Source of the DNA: Paraglomus occultum
Lineage: Eukaryota; Glomeromycota; Glomeromycetes; Paraglomerales; Paraglomeraceae
NCBI GenBank assembly: GCA_910592205.1
Contig: CAJVPJ010000444.1
Location: 1 to 24,940 of the forward strand
DNA length: 24,940 nucleotides
Reading direction: 5' to 3'
Under the pieces are notes generated by a model. That model worked only from the letters and a program-made list of their open reading frames with translations. It made no database searches and had not been told where the DNA came from. How positions within the stretch are numbered: position 1 is the stretch's first letter; each line of letters begins with the position of its first letter. A program made the position numbers and the translations under genes. Positions 1-10,454 of the stretch are shown here, one piece after another.

Positions 1-719
1 CATAAAGATTGCTAGTAGTTAAAAGCCTAACTTGGAAATAGTAGGTCACTAACTGTTGTGTGTATTTTCAGCTGAACGCACGAGGTGAGTCACGCACCTT
101 CGACGGCCTAAGCTGAATCTCAAACCGTGTTGATCATCATCCGCTCTCCCGTGATTGGTTAACACGACACATAACAAAAACCAAGACTACATTGTGCTTG
201 AGCATCTGATTGATTCTCAAAGATGTTAGAATAAGAAGCCATTTTTTATAACTGCTAGTTGCCTTCTCTAGTTTATAGTTTGATAAATAAGTTGCTTGTG
301 AATAAGTTGTTCATAGTAATAGAAAATCATTGTTATTCATTGCATAATCCTGCTCTGGTACAACGTCCCCCTAGGAAACCTGCTGTGCAAGTTACACTAA
401 TGTTAAATATTACTAATCAAAAACCTCAGACAGTACGACGTAACCCATATATGGCGTACAGAAACCTTGTTACACTATTACAGATTTAGTATCACTTTTT
501 TTAAGGCGGCAAAATATTGTATAATACTAATACGTTTAATGTCATAGCGGTATTTTCGTAACTGATGTAAAGTTTTTTTTTTTTGGATATGAGGCTGGGA
601 GGCATTGGAATATTGCCAATGCTAAGGCAACAGCTAATAGTAATAGCAGCAGAATGTTCACACTTTTTTTTGACTTGCGAGACCATATAATAAAAAAGTT
701 ACATAAAATCGGGTCCGGT

Positions 720-794
720 TCATTTGCCCGACAAAAAACTACCCAAAAAGGATAACTTTAAAATAAAGCTGGTAAACGTTTGTCGGGCAAATGA
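720..794. repeat. 16-bp perfect inverted repeat with a tandem copy in the right arm; MITE-like remnant
   Basis: The left arm, TCATTTGCCCGACAAA (720-735), is exactly repeated as its reverse complement at 779-794, around a 43-nt AT-rich spacer. The right arm is followed at once by a second, imperfect copy of the same unit (TTGTCGGGAAAATG, ending near 808). GC-bearing arms of this length in AT-rich DNA are unlikely by chance and fit the end of a miniature transposon or a structured repeat. No target-site duplication or transposase was identified, so the class is open. Confidence 0.6.
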
Positions 795-1697
795 TTGTCG
801 GGAAAATGTTCCCCATAAAATCAATTATTTAATTTGATGGCAACAGTAATTGTGATGATAAACATATTTGTGCATCTAGTTAAGCTTTACCATTCTGCAG
901 TCGTGAACAAGATGTGATGTTAGTTAACAAGCAATACGATGTTTGTTTAATGTTGTATGTTTTTATCTTTATCGTCAGACCAGCTTTAAGAATAATTCGG
1001 TTCAATAATGTCTGGTAAAATTCAGTCAATTTACAGAGATAATTAAAAGTTTTTAGCGTTTGTTTCGTAAGAAGCGTGTATTATAGATATAGTATTTGCA
1101 TCACAGTCAAAACCTGCGGGTGGATGAACGAGAAAGTTAAACACAATAGCCAAATTTTCTAACACGTTAGTTACGGAAACAGTTCTTTCTTGCTATCATT
1201 CTCTGTATCCTTGAATCAATAAGATAGTTTACGTTCAGTCTCTGAGACAGCGGCTAAAGCTAGTGTTTGATGTAAACAGCACCAACAATTCTTTATTTGT
1301 ATTGTTCGTCATTATCGAAACAAACTAATTTTACGGCGATTTGGGCTTGTTGAGAGAGCTTAACGTGCACATTTTTTTTTTGCACAACCGTTTTGTTGGA
1401 GGGAATAGTACTGACATCAATAGGGCAATCTTGCCATGGGGCCAGGTCTTTATTGGGTTTCGAAACATTTCGTTTATTAACTCAAGTCTAACATGGAAAT
1501 CCGAAATTTGAAGAAAGTGAATGTTACCGTTTATCATTTTATACATTCCTAACTTTTTGGTGGGTATCACACACAAAAGTATCGATGTAAAAAATATTGT
1601 TACAATAGTTGGTACACATATACGCCGAATGACAAAGTTTAATAATGAATGGTAAAATTGGAAAAATGGCTTGGTAATGTCATTATATTCAAATATT

Positions 1698-1726
1698 GTT
1701 ATATCAAGTTATCGTTATATCAAGTT
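1698..1726 (+). repeat. Two-copy direct repeat, period 16 bp
   Basis: GTTATATCAAGTT occurs at 1698-1710 and again exactly at 1714-1726, separated by ATC. It is a short local duplication with no visible function. Confidence 0.7.
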
Positions 1727-2448
1727 CTGATTGTACTAAGCTGTGGTATCTGCTAAACTAATTCTCAACATGTAATATAGAGGCGTAATAAAGAGACTAA
1801 TTCGGTGTCAAGTCTGTGAGAACGTCAAGTAAACAGTTGCCTAGAACTTACTCCTCGAATGTACTGTCTCGTATAATCGCGATACTCAATCTGGTTTTCT
1901 TTCGTAATCATTACTTGTAATCTAGCTTGCCGTTGACAGCGTCCATTATAATTACTCTAGTATCGTCCATCTCTCTTTTCATTAAAGAATTCCGCTTGGG
2001 TATCTTCTTTTTTGAATAGTGTTGTTATGATTTATTTATCTCCCCCTTAGTAAGATGCGACATACGTGTTTGTTGTACCAATCTATCGAATAGATATTGC
2101 TATTCACGTCAAGAGGAAAATTCTTCGACATATAAATTTTTTGAGAAAGATGTCAGCAGATTGTGAAGCAGCGCAATTTTACGAGCATTAATGGAGTCGT
2201 TAATTATTTACAAAGTAGTCATTTCTGTGGCTTTAGCCTGATGTGGTTGTTGAGACTTAGACATTGAGAAAACTACGTTGTATCAGTAGTCGACCAATAA
2301 TTTTATACTTTATTTTTATACTTTTCGATTTAACTTGAGTAATTTCTACGCTACTCTAAATAATTAGTAAATCTTAAGGCTTTGTACAAATATCTCTCCT
2401 TTACAGCATTAGAAAGTCTGCAGCATTAAATTATGGTCTTTATATTTG

Positions 2449-2480
2449 CGTCTCGAAACCAAGAAAGCTATTTCGAGACG
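2449..2480. repeat. Perfect 10-bp stem-loop
   Basis: CGTCTCGAAA (2449-2458) pairs perfectly with TTTCGAGACG (2471-2480) across a 12-nt loop, and a T-rich run follows. The stem contains five G-C pairs in a region that is otherwise nearly all A/T. It resembles a bacterial intrinsic terminator, but the context is eukaryotic, so a structured RNA element or a transposon scar is as likely. Confidence 0.6.
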
Positions 2481-2908
2481 TTTTATTGAAAAAATCACAT
2501 TGTCAGAACAGATTTACAAGGGTTTTTGTTGTTGAGAAAAGCTTTCTGTCGCGTAATAAACCATTACAGACAACAATCAAACTTCTATGTAAATTAAGTT
2601 TTAGTATACAAATTATCTATAATTTTAGTCATTTCTATCCAATACAAAGTTAAAAGTTTTTCCAAAATATAATTAGTGAGTACGGTACATGAATTATAAT
2701 ATTTTCTTAAATAACAACGTTTATCAGAGTTGTGAATGACTGTGGTAAATTTTATTACGAGACAATGCAATTGCGATGTAAATATACAGTAGATATAATT
2801 ATGTATGCAGCCGTGACATATCGATTGATAAATATTATCAATGTATTTTTATTCGTGACATTTTGATTATGTTGTCTTATATTCGTTTTCTCTATTAATA
2901 TATCTTAT

Positions 2909-2956
2909 ACATAAAAAGCAAGTTAATATGAGATCGCAACAAGTTGCTTTTTATGT
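2909..2956. repeat. Perfect 13-bp inverted repeat with a competing inner hairpin
   Basis: ACATAAAAAGCAA (2909-2921) and TTGCTTTTTATGT (2944-2956) are exact reverse complements around a 22-nt spacer. The right arm can instead form a second hairpin, GCAAC-AA-GTTGC (2936-2947). The two folds are mutually exclusive. Confidence 0.6.
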
Positions 2957-5602
2957 GATGCTGTCAATTAGTTTATCACCTTCCTTGTTAGCACGCATCA
3001 ATATCTTCTCTTTGTAATAAATTATATCTAGATGCTGCTATTACCAAAAGCAAAAAAAATTTTTTTTATTGGAGGTGGCAAACACGACACGCTATTAAAT
3101 ATACTTAGAGCAAACATAATAAGACTCTATTGTTGTTAACCGTTTTACAGCACCTAATGTTAATTAAAACAACGTGAGAGTGTATTAAGTTCCAAAAACC
3201 AAACCGGTCATGATAATTTGATAAAACTCATAAACTGTTTGGTTAATCTGATGCGTATTGCGAGAAACGTTTTCATGTGGAAGATAAGTGTAATGTCTAA
3301 ATACGATAATAAGTAATGTTATAATAAGTATACATCCTGTTTTATCAGAGGAGAGATAATTTTGAATTAAAATTTATAAGTCGTTAAATGCAAAATAATG
3401 AAGGATTTCAAATACTGTAAATTACTAGACATACGTATAAACAATTTCTGTGTTAATAATAATCTGCTATATTGCCTCTATTCGTTTATAAACCTAACTT
3501 TGGTAATTTGAGAAAACAAATAAAATTATAACTGTTTCTCGGTATAGACGTAATCTCAATTTTATAGTGATACAAGATACGCTTAACCAATAATAATAAC
3601 TTGTTACACCCTCTGATTAACGTTCAGTACGTAGTTACAAAAGAAGCTAGTTTTAGCATATCAACATAATAACTTTATTTATTATCTTCTTCCGGTTAAA
3701 GTCAAGTGGAAACAACCATAAACGATAAGCTTTAAGTAACGACACAATTGCCAATAATGGTTATCAACAGCCCCCGTAACAAGACTAGCGTAAACGAAGG
3801 TAATTTTGTTCGTGCTCTAATTAAATTTCATAGTGTTTTAAGTAAAGTAGTAACGGATTATATTAAAAACTGTATTATATGAATTTCAACATTAAAAAAA
3901 AAAGAATGTTCTGAGCTGGTAATCTATCAAAATTTTTGTTCAAAAAAACGTTATTTGTATGGTAAGCTTTTGATTGGTTAGTAGTCAAATTGCGATTTTT
4001 GATTCAAAGTTTATGGTAACGATTTTTACTATATCCGTCATCGTTGTTTGTCTTTTGTTTGTTCTTTTGCTCCATCGCATCATTGACTTATGAAAACGCC
4101 CAGATTATTGTTAGTAAAGTGTAAGATACCATACATACTTGTACTCATTAATCAACACAAGCAATAACTGACGTGCTAATAACATAACGTATACAAGTTG
4201 TAGCTAATATTGACCGAGAACTGTTAGAGGCCTTCATTACAAATTGATCAAAACCCGAACAACCGATAACTTTAATATGTGTGATTATTTATTTGTTTAT
4301 TATTGTACTAATTAGACGCACACGTTGAATTCGCTTTAACTTGTTGCTTTGTTCAAGATAAACCAATGCGATGAATAGCTTGTTTGGCTGAAACACTTTA
4401 TAGCTTACGTTTTCTGACCTGAGCGAAATAATGGGCATGGCCGGCAAGATAAATTTTTCATATATTTTACGCTTACTAACTTGTTATTATCATCTTTAAT
4501 CAGAGATTGACGCTACAAACCGAATCATTATATGCATAATATTATGTGTAAAAAATATTTGCAATGTCAATATTTTAGTTTCTGTATAAAAAGTCTGATA
4601 ATTATGTAAGCAAATTTAACTTATTCGGTACGTTTGTGTTGACCGAAACAAAAAAAGTACAAATTACACCAAACAGAACGCAAATTTTGTGCCGGTCACG
4701 TAATTGATTCACGTTACTCTTTGAACTTTGTTTGGAAAAAATTAATATTAATTTCATTTAACACAAGATGTATTAGGGTGATGGATCTGCATTCGCACCC
4801 TTGGCATCAGCTGACATCGACATGCACATACGATTTAGTTACATGACGTCAATTCACAGCTAAACTAAAGCGTTTTGATTAGTCTCTTAGCATATGCGTA
4901 AATTTTGATTTTTTGCACAAAAATACTTTCTTTTCAAAGGCATGTTCCGAATATTTTATCACATTAATAATATTTAAATTTTGTAAGACCGGATATGTAT
5001 TTGATGCTTAAATGTTGCCAACCATCACCATGCCTACCACAAAAATTGCGTTATAACAAAACATTCTCAGACCAAAACCTAATACGGTAAATAATATTGC
5101 ATAATTACGGGGTTATCAAAGGTTTGTTGTGCATTAGTTACGAAAATTATTATATAACCGAAAAAGATGATAATCGTGAAATATGTATGTTTAGCAAAGT
5201 AAGTGTGACCACGGATACAAATATATATTCCGAATAAAGTTTTGTATATAGCACAATAATAAACAACTTTATCGACAAATCGGCCGACTATTCACTGATT
5301 TGAAATAGGCAAGGAATAAGGTGTTTTTTCATTTATCTGAAATAGGGAAAAATTTGCTACATTTAATATACGAGAGCTATATCTTGTTTTTACATGTCAA
5401 ATGCATAAACCCTTTAATGTATGCAATTACGGTTATTTGATAATAAAACATGTTAAACGATTTTCCGTTTATGAAACAGGGTATTCGTACAAAAGAACGT
5501 TCTACCCAATTTCTGTAAATGACATTAATATACATAAACAATGTTGGTTTGTCAATAGATGTATTACTACGATAACAAATACAAGATTTGATAGATAACA
5601 AC

Positions 5603-5622
5603 AATAAAAAAATTTTTTTATT
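5603..5622. repeat. A7T7-centred 20-bp palindrome
   Basis: AATAAAAAAATTTTTTTATT is a perfect palindrome built on seven A followed by seven T. Tracts of this kind are rigid, tend to exclude nucleosomes, and can serve bidirectionally in promoters or origins. Here it lies in a gene desert and no function is visible. Confidence 0.6.
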
Positions 5623-6624
5623 TAAAATTATCGGGTATAACCTTGAGATGTTGAAGATTCTGGGTAAGATCCGATAACAAATGAATGTCCTCGTGATCGG
5701 TATTTGTTTATTACGGATTGAATTATTAAATAACGTCATTATAATTTATGACAGATTTTCGTAATAGATAGCAAAATGCATTATGTGGGGGGTGGCCTGA
5801 TTAAAATTTGTAATATATTGTACGCCAATCGCTACTCAAATCTTAGAATTAGGTTCAATTTTCAAAAAAAAAAAAAAGAAGAAAAAGTAACGGCTTCTTA
5901 TTGAGTCAAAAAAAAAGAGCATTCCTTGTCAATTGTTCTTACACAAAGTATATTAGGATTGAAAAAGACAACGTATATATTCGATAATACGCACAAACAT
6001 GTTACATATTACATTGATATGTAGTTTAGGTAATATGCGATAAGGGGGAAAAGCTCATCATTATACATGTTAGGCAAAATAGATCGCCCGTGAGTATTTT
6101 TCTATTCATCATTTCTTTGTTCGGTAAATCTGAGTACCTTGACGGTTACTTGTAAGTAAGTAATTATTGGATAATAGTTGTGGACGTATGCATTTAGACC
6201 AAGACTGCTAAAAATTGTTCATATACATTCACCATACGCTGTAGGTATAGAAATTACATGTGGTTTAGTTATAATTAATGTGTTAGTCAATAGTATAGTA
6301 ATTGGTTTGTCGATTATAATCTACCGATAACAAATAATAGAACACGGCATTGGACAATGATGAGTGATGGTGTGTGTGATAGTCTAGTCGAATCATTAGA
6401 AAAAAAAACTTAATAAAACAATGCACCTATTCTGTTCAATTTATTTAATAAAGCTGCATGCGTAACTTACCGTAAATAGACATTCACAATGGACACATGC
6501 TCGATTCTGTGGCACAAATCACAAATTATTATAATATAAATAATGTACCAAGTAGGTAACGTAACATTACATACGGCGTTATGACATTATTTACTGAATG
6601 TTTGTCTTTGTATGGTAACATAAC

Positions 6625-6647
6625 GAATTGTCTCCTAGGAGAAATTC
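6625..6647. repeat. 12-bp palindrome TCTCCTAGGAGA extended by GAATT/AATTC arms
   Basis: TCTCCTAGGAGA (6631-6642) is perfectly self-complementary. It is flanked by GAATT (6625-6629) and AATTC (6643-6647), which also pair, leaving one unpaired G at 6630. The total is 17 complementary pairs with a single bulge, in DNA that is otherwise AT-rich. Confidence 0.6.
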
Positions 6648-7672
6648 TCTTTACTAGGCAGGTAATGTTTTTTGAACAAAGTTTGGTATACGCTCACCAA
6701 TGCAAACTCGGATAACAGGCCATTGAATTAAACCCATCAAACCATACCTATTCGTCATGCAAGCCCCAAACAATAATGTATTTTAGTTTCGGCTTTTTTC
6801 GAATGAAGGTTAATACATTTTTGCATACTTACAATATAGGCAATATCCGCTTTTCCCTTTTTCCATTAATAATGACATTCGGAAATTTCAACGCTTGTAA
6901 TTCGATGTAATTTCCGAACAATGTGTAAAGTACATAAATTGCCGAATAGTTTATGAAATTAATTTCGTCCCATCAACGAGCCAATAAGGAAATGTAGCAT
7001 TGCCCATATAAGGAAATTAGCCGCATTCTGCCATGTCATTATATTAATAATATGTCAGGTTTGCCGATACGGCAGAATATGGAAAAGGATGACACCCACC
7101 ATGATAATACGATATGGATACAGCATTGTAATAATGCATTAAATTGATTTATAAGATATAAATAGAATACACATGATTTAAGACAATACCATTAGCATTA
7201 GCGATAACACATTAAGATCAGCATAAATCAAATATGACGTAACATAACATCCACTAATTCCCGACTAATTTATATTATTTTAAATTGCAATGGATTTAAT
7301 CGCAAAACGATGAAATCTCCAGATACAATGAGGATCTCTCTTCACTCTCACAAAAAGCATGTTAATATTAACTTGTCAATTCCTCGCATTCTTAACTAAG
7401 AAAAGTAGCAAACGCTTTTTTGCATCTCATTGCTTTATATGAACCTCAGATCCACGAACAAACAAACATCCCAAACCCTGTAATCAACCAACCTAAAATT
7501 TTCTAATGAAGGAATATTTCTGCCGTACTACGTCTTACCAAGAATTAGTCAAGCCGTGGCTGGATAGGAAAAAACTTAAATAGACCCGAAAAACCCCCTC
7601 AAAACCCTTAAAACAAAATTATTATTCTTTTTTTTCCGAAAATCAACAAAATTTTTTGTAATATTATATAGT

Positions 7673-9476
7673 ATGGGTGGCTGTACTAGCAAAGCATTAA
7701 CTAATGATGAGAACGAGAACATAGTAAACATCAACGATAGGAGTATCGGTGCAGCTGGAAGCAGGACCGTTCCAAACAACACAAGACCACAGACGACAGC
7801 CACAACAGGGACGACAACAACGACCACGACCACGACCACGACAGCGATACCGATATCAACGATATCACCCACTATACCTACAATATCCATACTCACAGAA
7901 TCAACAACGCATAATGCTTCTCATCCTCCCACACAAACACAAACACAAGCACCAACACTCAGCGAACAGTACTCGACCAATGCCGCCACATCAAGAACCA
8001 ATATCTCACGAACGACTTCACGTAGCACACTCCGTTCAATTTTTCGCAGTCAGACCGGTTCGTCTAATCGTCTCCGGCCTACGTCTTCCGCCCGATTATC
8101 AAATCCTCTACCCGTCCCGGCACAATCGAATCGCAGGAGTTTCACCGGTTTTATAACTCGATATAGCAGGCGATGGCATAATGTGGCAAATAGTAAATAT
8201 TTATTACCCAATGACGATGAGGAAATGGATAGGCTTCTGACACAGCATTACATGTTGAGATACGTGTGGGGTAATAACTTTTCGGCTCCTATCACTGGCA
8301 TGTTGACTGGTGGGGGCGGTAGAATTCTTGAAGTTGGGTAAGTGGTTGAAAAATTGAACAAATATTTTACGCAATACAACAGTCAGTTTAAACTCGAGTC
8401 TCCACATGCAATGCTGTTTTTTTTTTTTTATTATTTGTTAACCTCTCACCCCCAATAATATCATAGTTGTGGACCAGGTAAATGCCGGTTTCTGTCATGT
8501 CATTATGATTTTTTATTTTTACATTAAAATACACAATACTTACAAATGTAATCTAAATACGGTTTAGCATTCTGGACATTGGAAATGGCGACATCGTTTC
8601 CACACTCGTTCTTCACCGGTGTCGATATGGTCGCTGTATACCCATCATCAATAAAGCCTCAAAATGTAACCTTCACCCAATCAAATATACTCGACGGTCT
8701 TCCATACGATAACGAAAAGTTCGATTATGTATATCAGCGATTTCTCGTATGCGCATATACAGCGTCACAATGGGAAAACGAGGTTATCAATGAACTCGTG
8801 CGGGTTTTGAAGAGAGGCGGATGGGTTGAAGTTGCCGAGTGTGATGGACGATATGAAAGTATGGGACCGGTGGCCAAACAGTTGAGTGATGCTGGTGAGT
8901 GAGAAAAAAGGGAGGGGGTAAATGAGTGTTGGTACGATTTGCGTAATGTCACAATGCATGATTTGTATTAATTAACGTTTCATCGATTGCTTGTTTGTCA
9001 GTTGCTACTCTACTCCGGTCTCATGAAATGGATCCGTATGTAAGTGAATCTCTTCGAAATCTTCTCGCCAAAGATTCTCACTTGACCGACGTAGCTGCAC
9101 AAGAAATATCAATACCTGTCGGAAGTTGGGGTGGCAATCCCGGGAAACTGGTGAGTTGATTGAAAAAAAAAAAAAAAAAAAAAAAAAGGACAAACTGTGT
9201 GTTTGGAAAAAAATATATTAATGATGAAATTATTCCATGATATGCAGTTTGGTAATACCAATAAAAATACTAACGTGTTTCAATGTTTGTCCGTTGTTTG
9301 GTCGATAGGCACAAGACAATTTGATTGCTTTTTATAAAGCATTGAAAGCACCGTTATCTGATATGTTGAGAATACCGCTCGATAGTTTTGATGACTTGAT
9401 GCAGAGTTTCAGTAGAGAAGCTGACCTGTACAGAACGAAATGGATATCGAGAAGAGTATACGCAAGAAAAATATGA
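7673..9476 (+). CDS. LaeA-like SAM-dependent methyltransferase, five exons, probable lipid-anchored N-terminus
   Basis: Exons by GT-AG joins that keep one frame are 7673-8337, 8467-8477, 8568-8894, 9002-9150 and 9309-9476, giving 439 aa. The protein starts MGGCTSK, a strong N-myristoylation pattern (Gly2, Ser6, Lys7) with Cys4 as a likely palmitoylation site. Residues 8-150 are low-complexity and Thr/Ser-rich, with eleven Thr at 47-57. The class I Rossmann domain follows: an LPND box (178-181), motif I ILEVGCGP (218-225), acidic Asp245 in GVDM expected to hold the SAM ribose, PYDNEKFDYVYQRFL (271-285), and RVLKRGGWVEVAE (304-316). The C-terminus (335-439) is helical-looking and basic at the end. 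The fold predicts SAM-dependent methyl transfer; the substrate is unknown. The second exon is only 11 nt. Motif I has Ala226 where Gly is usual. The start is the first ATG of the exon and the only one giving the myristoylation signature. No neighbouring gene suggests a pathway. Confidence 0.9.
7810..7842 (+). repeat. ACN-triplet tract encoding polythreonine
   Basis: Eleven consecutive ACN codons in the first methyltransferase exon encode Thr47-Thr57. The codons are mixed ACG, ACA and ACC, so the tract is partly a degenerate ACGACC repeat and length variation between strains is plausible. On the opposite strand the same DNA reads as polyvaline, which is not a gene. Confidence 0.75.
9163..9187 (+). 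repeat. Poly-A run of about 25 in methyltransferase intron 4
   Basis: An uninterrupted A run lies just 3' of the intron 4 donor (GTGAGT at 9151). Such runs vary by slippage and are prone to sequencing error, but this one is intronic and does not affect the reading frame. Confidence 0.85.
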
Positions 9477-10219
9477 TACATCCCCTTCCTCCAAACACTC
9501 ATTCTTCTCACCCCAATAATACGTCTATGAATGACTAAGATTTTTATAACTTTTGATTAATAACAATGGTTCAATGGACGAGTAAATATTAATATATACA
9601 AAACGGTTTTAAAAAAAAAAAAAGACATCCACAATATTAAGAGTCGTTAAACTCTAAAACTTAATGTTACATATAAATCGGGTATAGTTTTTAATATTAG
9701 CGTATATATTTTGTATTTGGTAAAGTTGAAAGTGGTTGATTGTAATATAACAAAAGTAGATAAATTAACAATTAAACGAAGGAAAAAAAAAAGCTGATCT
9801 GTTTATTTGCCTTACAAGGAGAAGGGCTGAAAATATATCACGTGATAAATTTAAATCAGAATCCATGCATACATACCACATAACGTATTACAGCTACATA
9901 CATACGCTTGCTTCTTTATATGCATCATTAACAAGTGTGCTTCTTCCCCGTTTGTCGATTTTGTCAGCATGCATACTATTTAATTAATGTCTGCGTGTCA
10001 CAATAAAATAACGGGCGATTCCTGTTTCAGGAACATCACTTAATATCTGCATTATGTTTGTATGATGCAAGATTGATATTAAGGATAACGCAATTAATTC
10101 GAAACCGGCAAGAGAGGTAGCAAGCCCTGAGAAAAAGAATTATAAGGATGCGATGCATGTGCTTCTCTTTGAATACGGTTAGACTATTGATTTCGTTTTT
10201 CAAACAATGTGCAAGTAAA

Positions 10220-10222
<3 letters not shown>

Positions 10223-10277
<55 letters not shown>
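10223..10277 (+). repeat. (AAC)n microsatellite, about 18 units
   Basis: The run of AAC triplets is uninterrupted. It would read as polyasparagine on the plus strand and polyleucine-like on the minus strand, but the flanking sequence in either frame shows no protein features, so it is treated as non-coding. Confidence 0.9.
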
Positions 10278-10399
10278 CATACTTTTCCCGATGCCTTGTT
10301 ACTCCAATTACCGTCTTACCCTTACTATTGTTACGCAAAACCAACATGTGCATTTGGATATATTGCAAGTAAAGTGTCAAAACGAAATGAGATGGGAAG

Positions 10400-10454
10400 A
10401 GAGAGTGAGTGAGAGGTGAGTGAGAGTGTGAGAGTGAGAGTGAGAGTGAGAGTG
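10400..10454 (+). repeat. GAGAGT-type purine-rich microsatellite
   Basis: The tract is built of GAGTGA/GAGAGT hexamers with some GAGGTGAGT interruptions. It is all purine apart from the regularly spaced T. Confidence 0.85.

Larger units (their letters stand above)
1..7672. other. AT-rich gene desert upstream of the methyltransferase gene
   Basis: This 7.7-kb stretch is strongly AT-rich. No reading frame shows a recognisable domain; the longest open frames (about 60-120 codons) have the Ile/Asn/Tyr/Lys-rich composition expected of translated AT-rich DNA. It holds the inverted repeats at 720-794, 2449-2480, 2909-2956, 5603-5622 and 6625-6647, a 16-bp-period direct repeat at 1698-1726, short A/T homopolymers, and a GC-richer patch at about 70-150. 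A short HMG-box-like peptide may be encoded at 400-489. I see no tRNA or rRNA signature. Unrecognised short exons or non-coding RNAs cannot be excluded by eye. Confidence 0.6.

Noticed and set aside
2449-2487. Stem-loop plus T run as a rho-independent terminator
   Set aside because: The spliced genes show that the genome is eukaryotic, so a bacterial terminator call is not justified; it is kept only as a hairpin.
5377-5739. Minus-strand 120-codon frame
   Set aside because: It is rich in Ile, Tyr, Asn and Phe as expected of translated AT-rich DNA, shows no motif, and crosses the A7T7 palindrome.
7576-7896. Minus-strand frame of 106 codons with a polyvaline stretch
   Set aside because: It is the antisense reading of the polythreonine-coding tract in the methyltransferase first exon, and the plus-strand gene explains the region fully.
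7749-8156. Second plus-strand frame of 135 codons inside the methyltransferase exon
   Set aside because: It is out of frame with the supported gene and consists of Gln/Arg/Tyr-rich low-complexity sequence created by the ACN repeat.
10036-10380. Polyleucine (minus) and polyasparagine (plus) frames
   Set aside because: Both arise from the AAC microsatellite, and the flanking residues show no protein features in either frame.
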